DNA from: Pelagibius sp. | Lineage (GTDB): Bacteria > Pseudomonadota > Alphaproteobacteria > Kiloniellales > Kiloniellaceae | Reading direction: 5' to 3' | Length of the DNA: 64,000 nucleotides | NCBI RefSeq assembly: GCF_028281305.1 | Contig: NZ_JANQKD010000044.1 | Coordinates: 1 to 64,000, forward strand | Shown: positions 18,025-26,366 of the stretch, one piece after another | How the letters are laid out: each line of letters opens with the position of its first letter | Numbering within the stretch: the first letter of the stretch is position 1 | Position numbers and translations under genes: made by a program | Notes under the pieces: model-generated | Told to the model about the DNA's origin: nothing | Databases searched by the model: none | What the model saw: the letters and a program-made list of their open reading frames with translations, nothing else

Positions 18025-18439
18025 GACTCTAAAGACCTCATTTCCGACCAAGGCGTATCCTGGCTGCTGTGGCACCGGCAATCTCGATCCATCGCGCGTC
18101 GCAGTGAAGTGAATCCCCGTGGCGGCGGTGAAGCCGATACGGTGTTGGGTATCCGCTTCTGCTCCAACTACCCAAGGTGATCGACCGGGCCAAACCCCCG
18201 GCGTCGGCGCGCTGCGTCACCTTTCTGTAGGTATTTCCTCTGCCCGTGGCAAGGTTCGAATCTCGGCGCCGCCTGAAAACTCTTTGGCGCGCTTCGCAGT
18301 CAGAAAGACTCTGTTCTTGAAGACCGGTGCGAAGAGAAAGAAGAGCCGGCAGGCGTCCCGCCGTTCGATTGAGTTCTCGTTCACTCGACTTGTGCTCTTA
18401 AGTTCGGTCGCGTCGGCTGCTGACTGGGGCTGACGTCGG
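18025..18439. other. Non-coding gap inside the glycan locus
   Basis: These 415 bases between the PIG-L gene and the isolated methyltransferase show no supported gene. They hold the terminator-like hairpin listed separately. The methyltransferase leader with its GAGG site is at the low-coordinate end. Confidence 0.5.
18331..18363 (-). terminator. Possible intrinsic terminator after the PIG-L gene
   Basis: Read on the minus strand, CGGCGGG (18363-18357) pairs with CCTGCCG (18353-18347), with one G-U pair and a three-base loop. GCTCTTCTTTCTCTTC follows. The tail is pyrimidine-rich but interrupted by C, so strength is doubtful. It lies about 75 bases after the PIG-L stop, in the middle of the long glycan locus. 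Confidence 0.35.
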
Positions 18440-19138
18440 CTAAAAGCGCAGCTGGCGGCAGACGCTGAACCCTTCTGCTGCTTCGAAGCCTACGCAGCCG
18501 CCGCGAAACCGTGCCAGGTACTCGACATTCTCGATGGAGCGAGAATGGGGAAAGGGGCGCATTTCCCTGTGGTAGCACTCCAGGGCTTTGCGTTTGCTGT
18601 CCAGGTAGCGGCTGACATCGACGAAGTGGCAGGGAATGAAGGGTCGGCCGATTTCCGGCGTAGACCACTCGCTGGCGGAAAGGGTCTCGAAAGCGTAGAT
18701 CGCCTCGACCCTTGCTCCGGGAAGGGGGCGGCAGGCTGTGAGCACGGCCTGGTGGGTCAGACGGTGATCGAGATTGAGATCGCCGCCATGGTGCGTGTAG
18801 ATGATGGCCGGATCGACCTCCTTCACCGCCGCTTCGACATGCTTGATGATATCGAGCAGATCGAGCTGGTCCATGCGGTTGTCGGGCAGGCCGGCAAAGC
18901 GCGGCGGCTGGGTTCCCAGGCAGTCTGCCGCCGCCCGCGCAGCCTGTTTCAGCGCGTCGATTGCCTCGCCGTGGGCATTGCGGTCGCGCTGTTCGCCGCG
19001 CGAGGTCGAACCCTCGGCCAGGATCAGCACGTGGACCTTGTCCCCTTCGTCCGCATGCCGTGCCGCGGTTCCGCCGACCCCGAGAACCTCGTCGTCGGGA
19101 TGCGCGGCCACGATCAGAATGTCCTTGCCTGAAGCCAC
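18440..19138 (-). CDS. PIG-L family N-acetyl-sugar deacetylase
   Basis: The 232-residue enzyme carries the zinc-site motif AAHPDDEVLGVGG near residue 12 and the second metal motif HHGGDLNLDHR near residue 115, as in PIG-L/LmbE deacetylases. These remove N-acetyl groups from GlcNAc-like or other amide substrates. Next to a WbqC protein and methyltransferases it could free an amino group on a nonulosonic acid or hexosamine for another acyl group. That use is inference. It starts 48 bases after the WbqC gene ends. Confidence 0.88.
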   Translation of the reverse strand: MASGKDILIVAAHPDDEVLGVGGTAARHADEGDKVHVLILAEGSTSRGEQRDRNAHGEAIDALKQAARAAADCLGTQPPRFAGLPDNRMDQLDLLDIIKHVEAAVKEVDPAIIYTHHGGDLNLDHRLTHQAVLTACRPLPGARVEAIYAFETLSASEWSTPEIGRPFIPCHFVDVSRYLDSKRKALECYHREMRPFPHSRSIENVEYLARFRGGCVGFEAAEGFSVCRQLRF

Positions 19139-19186
19139 AGGTTCTACCTTTCCGAATGCATCTCTCGGGCGTCCGCCCTGGTGTTC

Positions 19187-19900
19187 CTAGCTGGCCGACA
19201 GACTCTGCGGTCTGCGCAGCGTCTGAGCCGCCCCGGCGCCGCAGTTGAACAACAGGTCGATGGCTGACATGTAGGGTTCGAAGCCGTCGAAACACTGCCG
19301 ATATGCGGGGTGATCATAGTCGTGAAACAGAAGTTCGATCCCTGCGCTCTCAAAATCGGCCGGATTGAGATAGTCTCGCCCGAAGGGACCCGAAAGATAT
19401 GTCGTCGCCCCGGCCTTCCGGCAGAGTTCCACGATCAGCCGGTCCTTCGTCTCCTCGCAGTCCAACTCGGAGCTCAAGAGGACCTTCTTGTCCATTGAGA
19501 GGGCGTCCATGAAGATCTTCAGGCCGGCGGCGTTAAGTGCTGCGAGATGGGCCCAGGCCGTTTCAAACATTGCTTGGAATTGCGGCGCATAGTCATCGAA
19601 GTAGGGAGCACGGCGGTAGTTAAGCTCAATTGCCCGCCAGTGCTTGGCACGCCAGTTGGTTTCGTTGTTCACCTCGATCTCGTTGAGCCGGAGGTCGCCG
19701 TGCTTGCCCTTGCTGCGGATCGGCACAGTCAGCCAACTCCATCCCTGGGCCGTGCGGATGCGGTTGCGGTTGGCAAACTTCGTCTTGCTGTTGCGGTCGA
19801 TTGCAACATGGTCGAGTACGATGAAGACGTCGCTCGCGGCGATGCGGTCGAAGAACCCGAGCCAGGGGAGATAGGCAGGCTGCATGATCGTGACGATCAC
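19187..19900 (-). CDS. WbqC family protein
   Basis: The 237-residue protein begins IVTIMQPAYLPWLGFFDRI, the hallmark of WbqC-like proteins found in O-antigen and nonulosonic acid clusters. Conserved later blocks include WLTVPI, NYRRAPYFDDY and YLSGPFGRDYL. The family's reaction is not firmly known to me. The GTG at 19900 is chosen: its last bases overlap the TGA of the preceding methyltransferase (GTGA), and GGGAGG lies 10 bases upstream. The longer frame back to 20002 overlaps that gene and is rejected. Confidence 0.85.
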   Translation of the reverse strand: MIVTIMQPAYLPWLGFFDRIAASDVFIVLDHVAIDRNSKTKFANRNRIRTAQGWSWLTVPIRSKGKHGDLRLNEIEVNNETNWRAKHWRAIELNYRRAPYFDDYAPQFQAMFETAWAHLAALNAAGLKIFMDALSMDKKVLLSSELDCEETKDRLIVELCRKAGATTYLSGPFGRDYLNPADFESAGIELLFHDYDHPAYRQCFDGFEPYMSAIDLLFNCGAGAAQTLRRPQSLSAS

Positions 19901-20523
19901 AGACGCATGGCCTCCCTGCGCAGGTAGATCGTGAAGTCGCCGGGGTGATAGTCGTGGCGCAGAACCGCCCAGGGCGACACCGTGCGGCAGAACTCCAGAC
20001 ACTGTGCCGGATCTTCTCTGTACTCATCGCTGCCGCCTGCCGCGTCTCCCCAACTGCTCAGACAATTGAAGGCCACGCCCTTATGGCAGAGATCGAACAT
20101 GCGACGGACGGAGGATTGCAGGTGTTCAAAGGGCCGGGCGCGACGCAGGTAGAAGATGCCGCTGGCAAGGACATAGTCGACCTGTGCCAGAGGCGGCTCG
20201 GCGGTACCGAGCAGGCTGCCTTCCCTGAAGGCCGCATCCGGGAAGCGTTGCCGCGCCGTGGAGATCATATCGGGGGTAATGTCCAGGCCCGTGTAGCTGG
20301 CCCCGATACCGCTGCGCTGAAGATGGCCGTAGAGGTCGCCAAGGCCGCAGCCAACGTCGAGAACGCTGTCGCCGTCGCCAATCCCGATCTCGCAAAGGAT
20401 ACGAAAGCGGTTCGCCTGGCCTTCCTCGCTGCCCCAGTTGAGCGCGCGAAAGCTCTGCCCGTGCTCGCGCAGGCTGCTTGAGAACACGTCGACCGTGTTG
20501 CGGTCGTCATCCTGCGTGGTCAT
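19897..20523 (-). CDS. Class I SAM-dependent methyltransferase
   Basis: The 208-residue protein has SVLDVGCGLGDLYGHL as motif I, YTGLDITPDM as motif II and QVDYVLASGIFYLR at the post-I strand. It ends FTIYLRRE, typical of small-molecule or sugar methyltransferases. The ATG at 20523 overlaps the TGA of the upstream methyltransferase by four bases, which fixes the start. It is the second of two adjacent methyltransferases between the NeuB-family gene and WbqC. The target is probably a sugar hydroxyl, carboxyl or amino group of the glycan made here. Confidence 0.9.
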   Translation of the reverse strand: MTTQDDDRNTVDVFSSSLREHGQSFRALNWGSEEGQANRFRILCEIGIGDGDSVLDVGCGLGDLYGHLQRSGIGASYTGLDITPDMISTARQRFPDAAFREGSLLGTAEPPLAQVDYVLASGIFYLRRARPFEHLQSSVRRMFDLCHKGVAFNCLSSWGDAAGGSDEYREDPAQCLEFCRTVSPWAVLRHDYHPGDFTIYLRREAMRL

Positions 20524-21206
20524 GACGTCTTTTCGGCGATGACCCGCCATTCGGCATGGATGCTTCCCTCAGGGGCCAGCATGTCCGTCAGTTCCAGGCG
20601 CTGAACCTGGTGCAGAGCCCACCCCTCCGCCAGGAGCGCGCAAACCTGCTGACGGCCGACGAAGAGGATCTGGCCGACACCGGTCAGGGAGCCCCCGGCG
20701 ATGTCGTTGGTCAGCCCGTCACCGGCAGGCTTGCCCGCCCGGGCGCTGCTGTGGCTGTCGGCATAGGGATTGAAGAGAAACCGGCCGCCCGGTTTCAGGA
20801 CCCGCCGGACTTCCGACACCGCCTGCTTCAAGGCGGTGAAACCGCAGCAGGTGAGGGCACCGCGGTCGATAACGCAGTCGAAGCTGCCGTCCGCGAAGTC
20901 GAGGGCGGTGAAGTCGCCGACCCTGAGGTCGCCATCCAGCCCGTCCTCGGCAAAGCGCTTCTTGGCGTAGTCGATCGCACTTTCGCTGCCGTCGATGCCG
21001 GCAACCGAAAAGCCCTCCCGGGCCGCGAACCAAAGGTTGCTTGCGGTGCCGCAGCCGACTTCCAGAATGCGTACGTCCTGGCGCGGCCGGTCGCGCGGGG
21101 CGTTGCGGAAGACAAAGCTGACGACGACATCCCAGGGATAGCGCTGGGCATGGCCGGCGGCGTACTTTTCTTCCCAGATGCGGTCGAAGGAAACAGGTTC
21201 GGTCAT
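20520..21206 (-). CDS. Class I SAM-dependent methyltransferase
   Basis: The 228-residue protein opens EPVSFDRIWEEKYAAGHAQRYPWD, resembling methyltransferases of nonulosonic acid and O-antigen clusters. It has ILEVGCGTASNLWFAA (motif I), VAGIDGSESAI (motif II), FDCVIDRGAL and VLKPGGRFLF. The ATG at 21206 overlaps the stop of the NeuB-family gene by four bases. A much longer upstream reading frame is only the opposite-frame shadow of that gene. It is probably a tailoring enzyme for the product of the synthase. Confidence 0.9.
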   Translation of the reverse strand: MTEPVSFDRIWEEKYAAGHAQRYPWDVVVSFVFRNAPRDRPRQDVRILEVGCGTASNLWFAAREGFSVAGIDGSESAIDYAKKRFAEDGLDGDLRVGDFTALDFADGSFDCVIDRGALTCCGFTALKQAVSEVRRVLKPGGRFLFNPYADSHSSARAGKPAGDGLTNDIAGGSLTGVGQILFVGRQQVCALLAEGWALHQVQRLELTDMLAPEGSIHAEWRVIAEKTS

Positions 21207-22249
21207 AGCAGGTCTTCCGGGGTCAGAACATGGCCCTTCGTCAGAGCCGTCTTGATGCTGCGGCCGACAAGCCAGTCCGCGCCTTTCGGCGGCAGCCCGG
21301 TACCCGGCCGATTGAATGCGATGTCGCTGCGCTCGATTTTGTGATTGGCGTCCAGGTCGCGGGCTGTGACGCAGGAGAGGCGCCAGCCCTGACGCGCGTC
21401 TTCCTCGCTCCCGGTCGGGCCGAGCTGCGCCGAGCCGAGCGCCAACTCGGCGATCCGGACGCCCTCGGCCATGGCCTTGAACTCCAAGGGGTCCGCCGAG
21501 AAGCGGTGATCGGGACCCGGCAGCGTCTTGTCCAGGGTGAAATGCTTCTCGATCCAGCAGGCCCCCAGGCCGACGGCCAGCGCCGCGGCGAAGGCCCCTT
21601 CGCTGTGATCGCTCAAGCCGACCGGGCAGCTGAAGCAGTCCTGCAACGTACCGATCCGGCGAAGGTTCAGGTCCTTGGGATCGCAAGGATAGTTGGACAC
21701 GCAGTGCAGCAGGATGAGCTTGTCATTGCCCGTCTGACGGAAGGCCCGGACGGCATCGTCGATCTCACCGACCGTCGCCATTCCGGTGGAGAGTACGGTC
21801 GGCAGGCCCGTCTCGCCCATGGTGCGGACCAGGTCGAGGTTGGTCAGGTAGTCCGATCCGTTCTTCAGCACGCCGACACCGAGGTTCGCGAGAAGGCGCA
21901 CGCCTTCGGGATTGGTCGGAGTCGAATGGAACCCGATGCCGCGTTCCCGACAGTACTCTGCGAGCGCGGCCAGATCGGACTCGCTCAGTTCGTACGCCTT
22001 GAACATCTCGTACTGAGAACGGACAACGGTTTTGCCGTTCTCGACGTACTCATGGGTGAGGCTGTGATCCGAGATGAAGTCCTCGGTCACGTAGTTCTGA
22101 AACTTGACGGCATCGGCACCGCTGTCCTTCGCTGCGTCAATCGTCTCGCGCGCCAGGCCCAGATCGCCGTTGTAATTGAGGCCGATCTCGGCAACCAGAT
22201 AGCTGGCTTCCTTGGGGCCGATCGGCCGGTTCTCTATGGTAATGGCCAT
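21203..22249 (-). CDS. NeuB-family nonulosonic acid synthase (copy 1)
   Basis: The 348-residue enzyme condenses phosphoenolpyruvate with a six-carbon amino sugar to form a nine-carbon acid. The TIM barrel shows VAEIGLNYNGDLGLA, DAVKFQNY, LKNGSDYLTNL, VLSTGMAT, the SDHSEG metal histidine and HFTLDKTLPGPDH, followed by a C-terminal SAF domain (about residues 285-348). With PseB, PseC, PseF and PseG encoded beside it, the product is likely pseudaminic acid or an isomer. A second NeuB-family gene lies 3 kb upstream, so I cannot say which copy is PseI. It starts 47 bases after the pseG fusion gene. Confidence 0.92.
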   Translation of the reverse strand: MAITIENRPIGPKEASYLVAEIGLNYNGDLGLARETIDAAKDSGADAVKFQNYVTEDFISDHSLTHEYVENGKTVVRSQYEMFKAYELSESDLAALAEYCRERGIGFHSTPTNPEGVRLLANLGVGVLKNGSDYLTNLDLVRTMGETGLPTVLSTGMATVGEIDDAVRAFRQTGNDKLILLHCVSNYPCDPKDLNLRRIGTLQDCFSCPVGLSDHSEGAFAAALAVGLGACWIEKHFTLDKTLPGPDHRFSADPLEFKAMAEGVRIAELALGSAQLGPTGSEEDARQGWRLSCVTARDLDANHKIERSDIAFNRPGTGLPPKGADWLVGRSIKTALTKGHVLTPEDLL

Positions 22250-22296
22250 GCTGTTTCTGCTTGCCCCTGACTTGTCTTTCTACGCCGCACCCGCAA

Positions 22297-23781
22297 CTAG
22301 GCGGCGGTGCTGTGCAATAGGTTTCCCTCCAACGCGCGGTAGCCGGCCGCGCGGAAGAGGGCAATGGAAGGGTGATTGTTCGGAAGCGTCTCGGCGCGAA
22401 ACTCCACTTCCGGCATCCATGCGCGGATCTGCTTGAGCGCGGCAAGGCCGACGCCGACGCCCCTGTGCCCGTCGTCGACCACAATCGACACCTCGAGGAC
22501 TTCATGTTTGTCCGCCGGGCCCAGCCGGTCCAACCGGAGCATCCCCGCAACCTCGTCACCATGCTCGATCATCGTGATGAAGCTGGTTTCGGATGTCATG
22601 CGCGCCGCAAACCACACACGGTGCTCCGCCTCGGTTGGAATCTTCGGGTTGCGTGCCAGCGCGCGTATCGAGGGCTGCTGCTGCCAGCGCAGCAGCGTTG
22701 CTTCGTCGTTCGCCTCGGCAAGCCTCAAAAGCACGCCGGAGCCGTCTTTGGTTGCCTGCCGCGGCAAGAACGAAAGCCGTGCGCGCAGGGCCCCTTGACC
22801 GTCGCAGACCGCGCTGGCCCGCAGGGACATGTCATGAAGCGCCGACCGATCACGATCCAGATGCCGCAACTGCGCGGAGATGGCCTCGACGAGATCCCCG
22901 TCCTGGCCGTCGACCACTGCGGCAGCGCCCACTGCGGAGAGCTGCTTCGCGTTTTCCCGCTGATTGTCCGCCAACACGAGCATGACAGTGGGCAGCCCCA
23001 GACAACACCGCTCCCACGAAGTGGTTCCCGCTGCGCCGATTGCCAGGTCGGCGCTTGCCATCAGCTCGCCCATGCGGGCAGGGGAGACATGCAGGGTATG
23101 GCCCGCCAGGCTTTCAATCCGACGGCGCAATTCAGGCAAGGACGAAAACCCCTGACTGGCAACCACGTCCACCTCCGCCGGGACCCCGCTGCGCTCAATG
23201 GCGTCAATACAGACGCCGGTCAGGTTGTCGGGGTCGGTGCCACCCAGCGTCACCAAAAGGCGCAGTGGAGCCTGTGCCGAATCAGCGGGCCTTGATCGGC
23301 CCTGGCGCAGTGCCCGGAACTCCGGGCGGAGCAGTGCGTATCGCGTGCCCATCAGCTTGCGGCACGCCGGCGGCAGCAGGCCGTCGTAGTCCCCCGTTGT
23401 CCGGCCCAGGGTCTGGTCCAAAAGCAGATCGCAATCGTGGCTGCGATCGGCCAGATCGTCGAGAACCATGATCCGCCTGGCCCAGGGCCGGCAGTCCGCT
23501 TCGAAAGTCCGGTCGCGGCCATAGTGGTCGACTACCAGCCAATCCACGCCGTCGGGCCGGTGCTGCCTCAACGCCGCAGCCTCATCCGCCGCTGCGGCCT
23601 TCAGCATGATGAGATCATAGCCCGCCTCGGCCAGCGCCGGAACGGTCTCCTGGCTCCCCGGGCGTGCGGCGAAGCTGCACTGTGCACCCATTGCGGCCAA
23701 AGAGTCGGCGAGCGTCAGACAGCGCATGATGTGCCCGCTGCCCATCTCTCGGGAGGCGTCGGCCCGGAAGACAACCCGCAT
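22297..23781 (-). CDS. pseG: PseG-type UDP-sugar hydrolase fused to a GNAT acetyltransferase
   Basis: The 494-residue protein has two parts. Residues 1 to about 340 match PseG: the opening RVVFRADASREMGSGHIMRC, WLVVDHYGRD, LLVTLGGTDPDNL and the UDP-binding region GAAGTTSWERCCLGLP. PseG removes UDP from UDP-2,4-diacetamido-2,4,6-trideoxy-L-altrose. From about residue 350 a GNAT domain follows (LRLAEANDEATLLRW, then VSIVVDDGHRGVGVGLAALK as the acetyl-CoA motif, and NHPSIALFRAAGY). It resembles PseH, the 4-N-acetyltransferase of the same pathway. The fusion would join two consecutive steps. The ATG directly follows the pseF stop (TGAATG). Confidence 0.93.
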   Translation of the reverse strand: MRVVFRADASREMGSGHIMRCLTLADSLAAMGAQCSFAARPGSQETVPALAEAGYDLIMLKAAAADEAAALRQHRPDGVDWLVVDHYGRDRTFEADCRPWARRIMVLDDLADRSHDCDLLLDQTLGRTTGDYDGLLPPACRKLMGTRYALLRPEFRALRQGRSRPADSAQAPLRLLVTLGGTDPDNLTGVCIDAIERSGVPAEVDVVASQGFSSLPELRRRIESLAGHTLHVSPARMGELMASADLAIGAAGTTSWERCCLGLPTVMLVLADNQRENAKQLSAVGAAAVVDGQDGDLVEAISAQLRHLDRDRSALHDMSLRASAVCDGQGALRARLSFLPRQATKDGSGVLLRLAEANDEATLLRWQQQPSIRALARNPKIPTEAEHRVWFAARMTSETSFITMIEHGDEVAGMLRLDRLGPADKHEVLEVSIVVDDGHRGVGVGLAALKQIRAWMPEVEFRAETLPNNHPSIALFRAAGYRALEGNLLHSTAA

Positions 23782-24501
23782 TCAAGTCACCGGCTGCTCG
23801 GGGGCTGCAGCCCTTTCGCTCAACAGGAAGCTCGCTTCCCGAAGGTCTGCATCGGTGTCGATATCGATGGAGCGCTCACGCGGCATGACATATCCCACCA
23901 AGGGCTGAGCCACGTAGTCTCTTGCTGCCCGGAAGCGCGGGACATCGAGAACATGGACCGCGCCATTCGGCCGGAAGGCCTTGGGCATTGTCTGGGAACG
24001 GCGATCAAGATACTCCGGAAACACGGGTTCCAACCCGTCCGCTCCGTCCAGGCGGTAGGCGGAAAAAGGGGTGTGCGTATACTCGGCGACGCTCATCAGG
24101 AACGGACGATCCTTCTGAACGAAGAGCTCGAAAGCCCCCCTTATGTCTCCCGCGGTTCGGAAAGGACAGGTCGGCAGCATGATGATCAGGGTATCGTAGC
24201 GGTCGTTCGCTTCCTCAAGCGCGTCCAGCGCATGCAGTGCAACCTCTACGACGCCTGCCGGGTCACGGGCCAGTTCCGGCGGCCTCATGAAGGGAACGTC
24301 GATGCTCAGCGCGCGCGCTGTCTCGGCGACGGCCTCGTCCTCGGTTGACAGAATCAGACGGTCGATGACGCCGCTGTCCCGGGCTGCGTCTGCGGCCCAG
24401 GCGATCAGGGGCTTGCCGCCGAGAAGCCTGACATTCTTTTTGGCCAGCCGCGTTGAACCGCCCTTTGCCGGTATGAGGCCGAGGGTCTTCCCGGCTTTCA
24501 T
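23782..24501 (-). CDS. pseF: CMP-pseudaminic acid-type cytidylyltransferase
   Basis: The 239-residue cytidylyltransferase activates a nonulosonic acid with CTP. It shows LIPAKGGSTRLAKKN (nucleotide-binding loop), LILSTEDEAVAETA, LIIMLPTCPFRT and a C-terminal SIDIDTDADLREA metal-site segment, as in the NeuA/PseF/LegF group. Assignment to PseF rests on the pseB-pseC-pseG context. GGGAGGA lies 10 bases upstream of the ATG. It sits between the methylase and the pseG fusion gene. Confidence 0.88.
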   Translation of the reverse strand: MKAGKTLGLIPAKGGSTRLAKKNVRLLGGKPLIAWAADAARDSGVIDRLILSTEDEAVAETARALSIDVPFMRPPELARDPAGVVEVALHALDALEEANDRYDTLIIMLPTCPFRTAGDIRGAFELFVQKDRPFLMSVAEYTHTPFSAYRLDGADGLEPVFPEYLDRRSQTMPKAFRPNGAVHVLDVPRFRAARDYVAQPLVGYVMPRERSIDIDTDADLREASFLLSERAAAPEQPVT

Positions 24502-24537
24502 GGTTGACGAGTCCTCCCGGCGTGCATCCGACCTGCC

Positions 24538-25167
24538 CTAGGCGTCCTTGGAGAACAGCCACCAGTTGGTGTTGTCGCTGTTGTCGAGCGGTTTCCAGAA
24601 AAAGCCGTAGTCGCAGACCCTGAGCTGCGGATGGCGTTCCAGGTAGTAGCTGCCGAAGTCGCGCTTGAAGAGAAAGCCTTCCATGCCGCGATAGGGGATC
24701 TCGACAGGATCGGGCGAGAAGTACTCGATGCAGACGACGTAGCGCCGGGAAACCCGGACGATTTCGTCAACGACTTTGCCGAGGTGGTCCGGGGCGACGT
24801 GAATCAGGACCCCTGCGGTAAAGACAAGATCGACGCTATTGTCGTCGAGGGGCAGGTCGCCGCCGTGACCGCAACGGATATCCGCGTGCTTTAGCTGCGG
24901 CTGGGAGCGGGCCATTTCGCAGACCTGCTCGTTGGGCTCGACACCCTTCACTTGCTCGACGAAGTGACTGAGCGCGACGAGGTTCTGACCGATGTTGCAC
25001 CCGACCTCCAGGACGCTCTGCGGTGCGCGGGAGGCGGTCGTCTGCAGGACGCGGGCCCAATTCCGCATCGTCGCGCGCAGGCTGTCCGCGGAGATCTGGT
25101 TGCCGCCCCGCTGTGCATACTCAAAACCGAACTCTGAGGACCAGAGATCAACCTGCTTATTTGCCAT
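24538..25167 (-). CDS. Pseudaminic acid biosynthesis-associated methylase
   Basis: The 209-residue methyltransferase has the layout of the pseudaminic-acid-associated methylase group: SEFGFEYAQRGG near the start, QSVLEVGCNIGQNL as SAM motif I, VKGVEPNEQVCEMAR as motif II, LVFTAGVLIHVAPDHL, then CIEYFSPDPVEIPYRG and FGSYYLERHPQL. Members co-occur with Pse genes and are thought to methylate the sugar or a precursor. AAGGAA lies about 9 bases upstream of the ATG. It lies between the second NeuB-family gene and pseF. Confidence 0.9.
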   Translation of the reverse strand: MANKQVDLWSSEFGFEYAQRGGNQISADSLRATMRNWARVLQTTASRAPQSVLEVGCNIGQNLVALSHFVEQVKGVEPNEQVCEMARSQPQLKHADIRCGHGGDLPLDDNSVDLVFTAGVLIHVAPDHLGKVVDEIVRVSRRYVVCIEYFSPDPVEIPYRGMEGFLFKRDFGSYYLERHPQLRVCDYGFFWKPLDNSDNTNWWLFSKDA

Positions 25168-25178
25168 AGGTCACGTTC

Positions 25179-25206
25179 CTTACCTTACCGCCCTTACCTT
25201 GCCGCC
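25179..25206. repeat. 14-base tandem repeat, two copies plus a partial third
   Basis: The unit CTTACCTTRCCGCC occurs at 25179-25192 and 25193-25206, and a degenerate partial copy follows. It occupies the short gap between the second NeuB-family gene and the methylase and could vary in copy number by slippage. Confidence 0.6.
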
Positions 25207-25248
25207 CTTACCGTGCTGCGGTCACAGAATCCTCGCCCTGCTCCGCCT

Positions 25249-26313
25249 TCAGGCCGAGATATCCGACCAGTTCAGGGCCGCGCCTGCTGCTACGGAGTGC
25301 GCAAGTGCCTTGCCGATGACGTGCTCCGCCTCGCTGGGCGGAAGACCGAAACCGGGGCGCCGGTAGTCGACATCCTCGGGACGCAGCACATGTCCGGCAG
25401 CGAGATCCTGGCGCACATGGATGCTGCGTCGCACGGCCATCCGTTTCTCGGCTTCCGCTGCGGTCATGAGGCGCCGGCTGCTCCCCATCGCGGTTTCGAG
25501 CTCGCGGATTGAGCGGATGAAGGCGTCCATGTCGCTGGGCTCAATGGACATGATGTGCTCGACACTGCGGGTCGTGCGGTCCTCGGTGATGGTCTTTTCG
25601 ACCAGGTTGGCGCCCAATGCGATGGCGGCGATATCCATCTCCCAGCCTGGCGAGTGATCGGAGTAGGCGATTGGATAGGGGAACATCCGCTTGAGTGTTG
25701 GGATCACATTCAGGTTGATGCTCTCAAGCCGGGCCGGGTATCCGGAGGGGCAGTGATGGATGATGATGTTCTCGTTGCCCTCGCTGCGGATCAGGTCGAC
25801 CGCGACTTCGATCTCGCCGATCGTGGCGTTGCCGGTATCCAACTGCAGACAGAGGCCGCTCCTTGCGGCCCGTTTGAGAAGAGGAAAGTGATTGACATCA
25901 GCCGATGCAATCTTGATCGAGTGGCAGCCGAGTTCCTCCAGAAAGTCGACTTCGTCATCGAATGCAACGGTCGCGAAGAACGCCAGTCCCAGGGAGTCGG
26001 AATAGTCCTTCAGCGCCCGCCATTCGTCGGCGGTGAGACAGCGCCGGCAGAGAATGTCATAGAGCGGTTCAGAAACCGTCTCCCTCTTGCCGCTGTCGCG
26101 GTCAACCAGGATTTCGTAGGTGAAGGGCTGCTTGCGGTCGGCAACCAGGCGGTCGGGGTCGAAGATCTGAAACTTGACTGCGTCCGCCTTGGCTTCCGCT
26201 GCATGGGCGACCAGGCGTTTGGCCGAGTCCAGACCGTCGTGCGTCGGGCCGGCCTCGAATGTGATAAAGCAGGGCTGGTCGTCACCCAGCTTGCGCGATC
26301 CGAATGTCACCAT
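25249..26313 (-). CDS. Divergent NeuB-family synthase (copy 2, pseudaminic-type candidate)
   Basis: The 354-residue protein has the NeuB barrel and a C-terminal SAF domain (about residues 290-354, with GFGLPPSEAEHVIGK). Visible motifs are FEAGPTHDG, DAVKFQIFDPDRLV, SIKIASADVNHFPLL and SDHSPG. Where canonical members have HFT and GPDH, this one has TIT and SVEH. It also has LDTGNAT in place of STGMAT. The two metal-type histidines (SDH and VEH) are kept. It sits directly after pseC in transcription order, the usual place for pseI. It may be PseI itself or make a related acid. Confidence 0.85.
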   Translation of the reverse strand: MVTFGSRKLGDDQPCFITFEAGPTHDGLDSAKRLVAHAAEAKADAVKFQIFDPDRLVADRKQPFTYEILVDRDSGKRETVSEPLYDILCRRCLTADEWRALKDYSDSLGLAFFATVAFDDEVDFLEELGCHSIKIASADVNHFPLLKRAARSGLCLQLDTGNATIGEIEVAVDLIRSEGNENIIIHHCPSGYPARLESINLNVIPTLKRMFPYPIAYSDHSPGWEMDIAAIALGANLVEKTITEDRTTRSVEHIMSIEPSDMDAFIRSIRELETAMGSSRRLMTAAEAEKRMAVRRSIHVRQDLAAGHVLRPEDVDYRRPGFGLPPSEAEHVIGKALAHSVAAGAALNWSDISA

Positions 26314-26366
26314 TCCTCTGTCTTCCCCTTCCGAACGCGATCCGTCTTTCCGCCAAGCCTTGCCTT

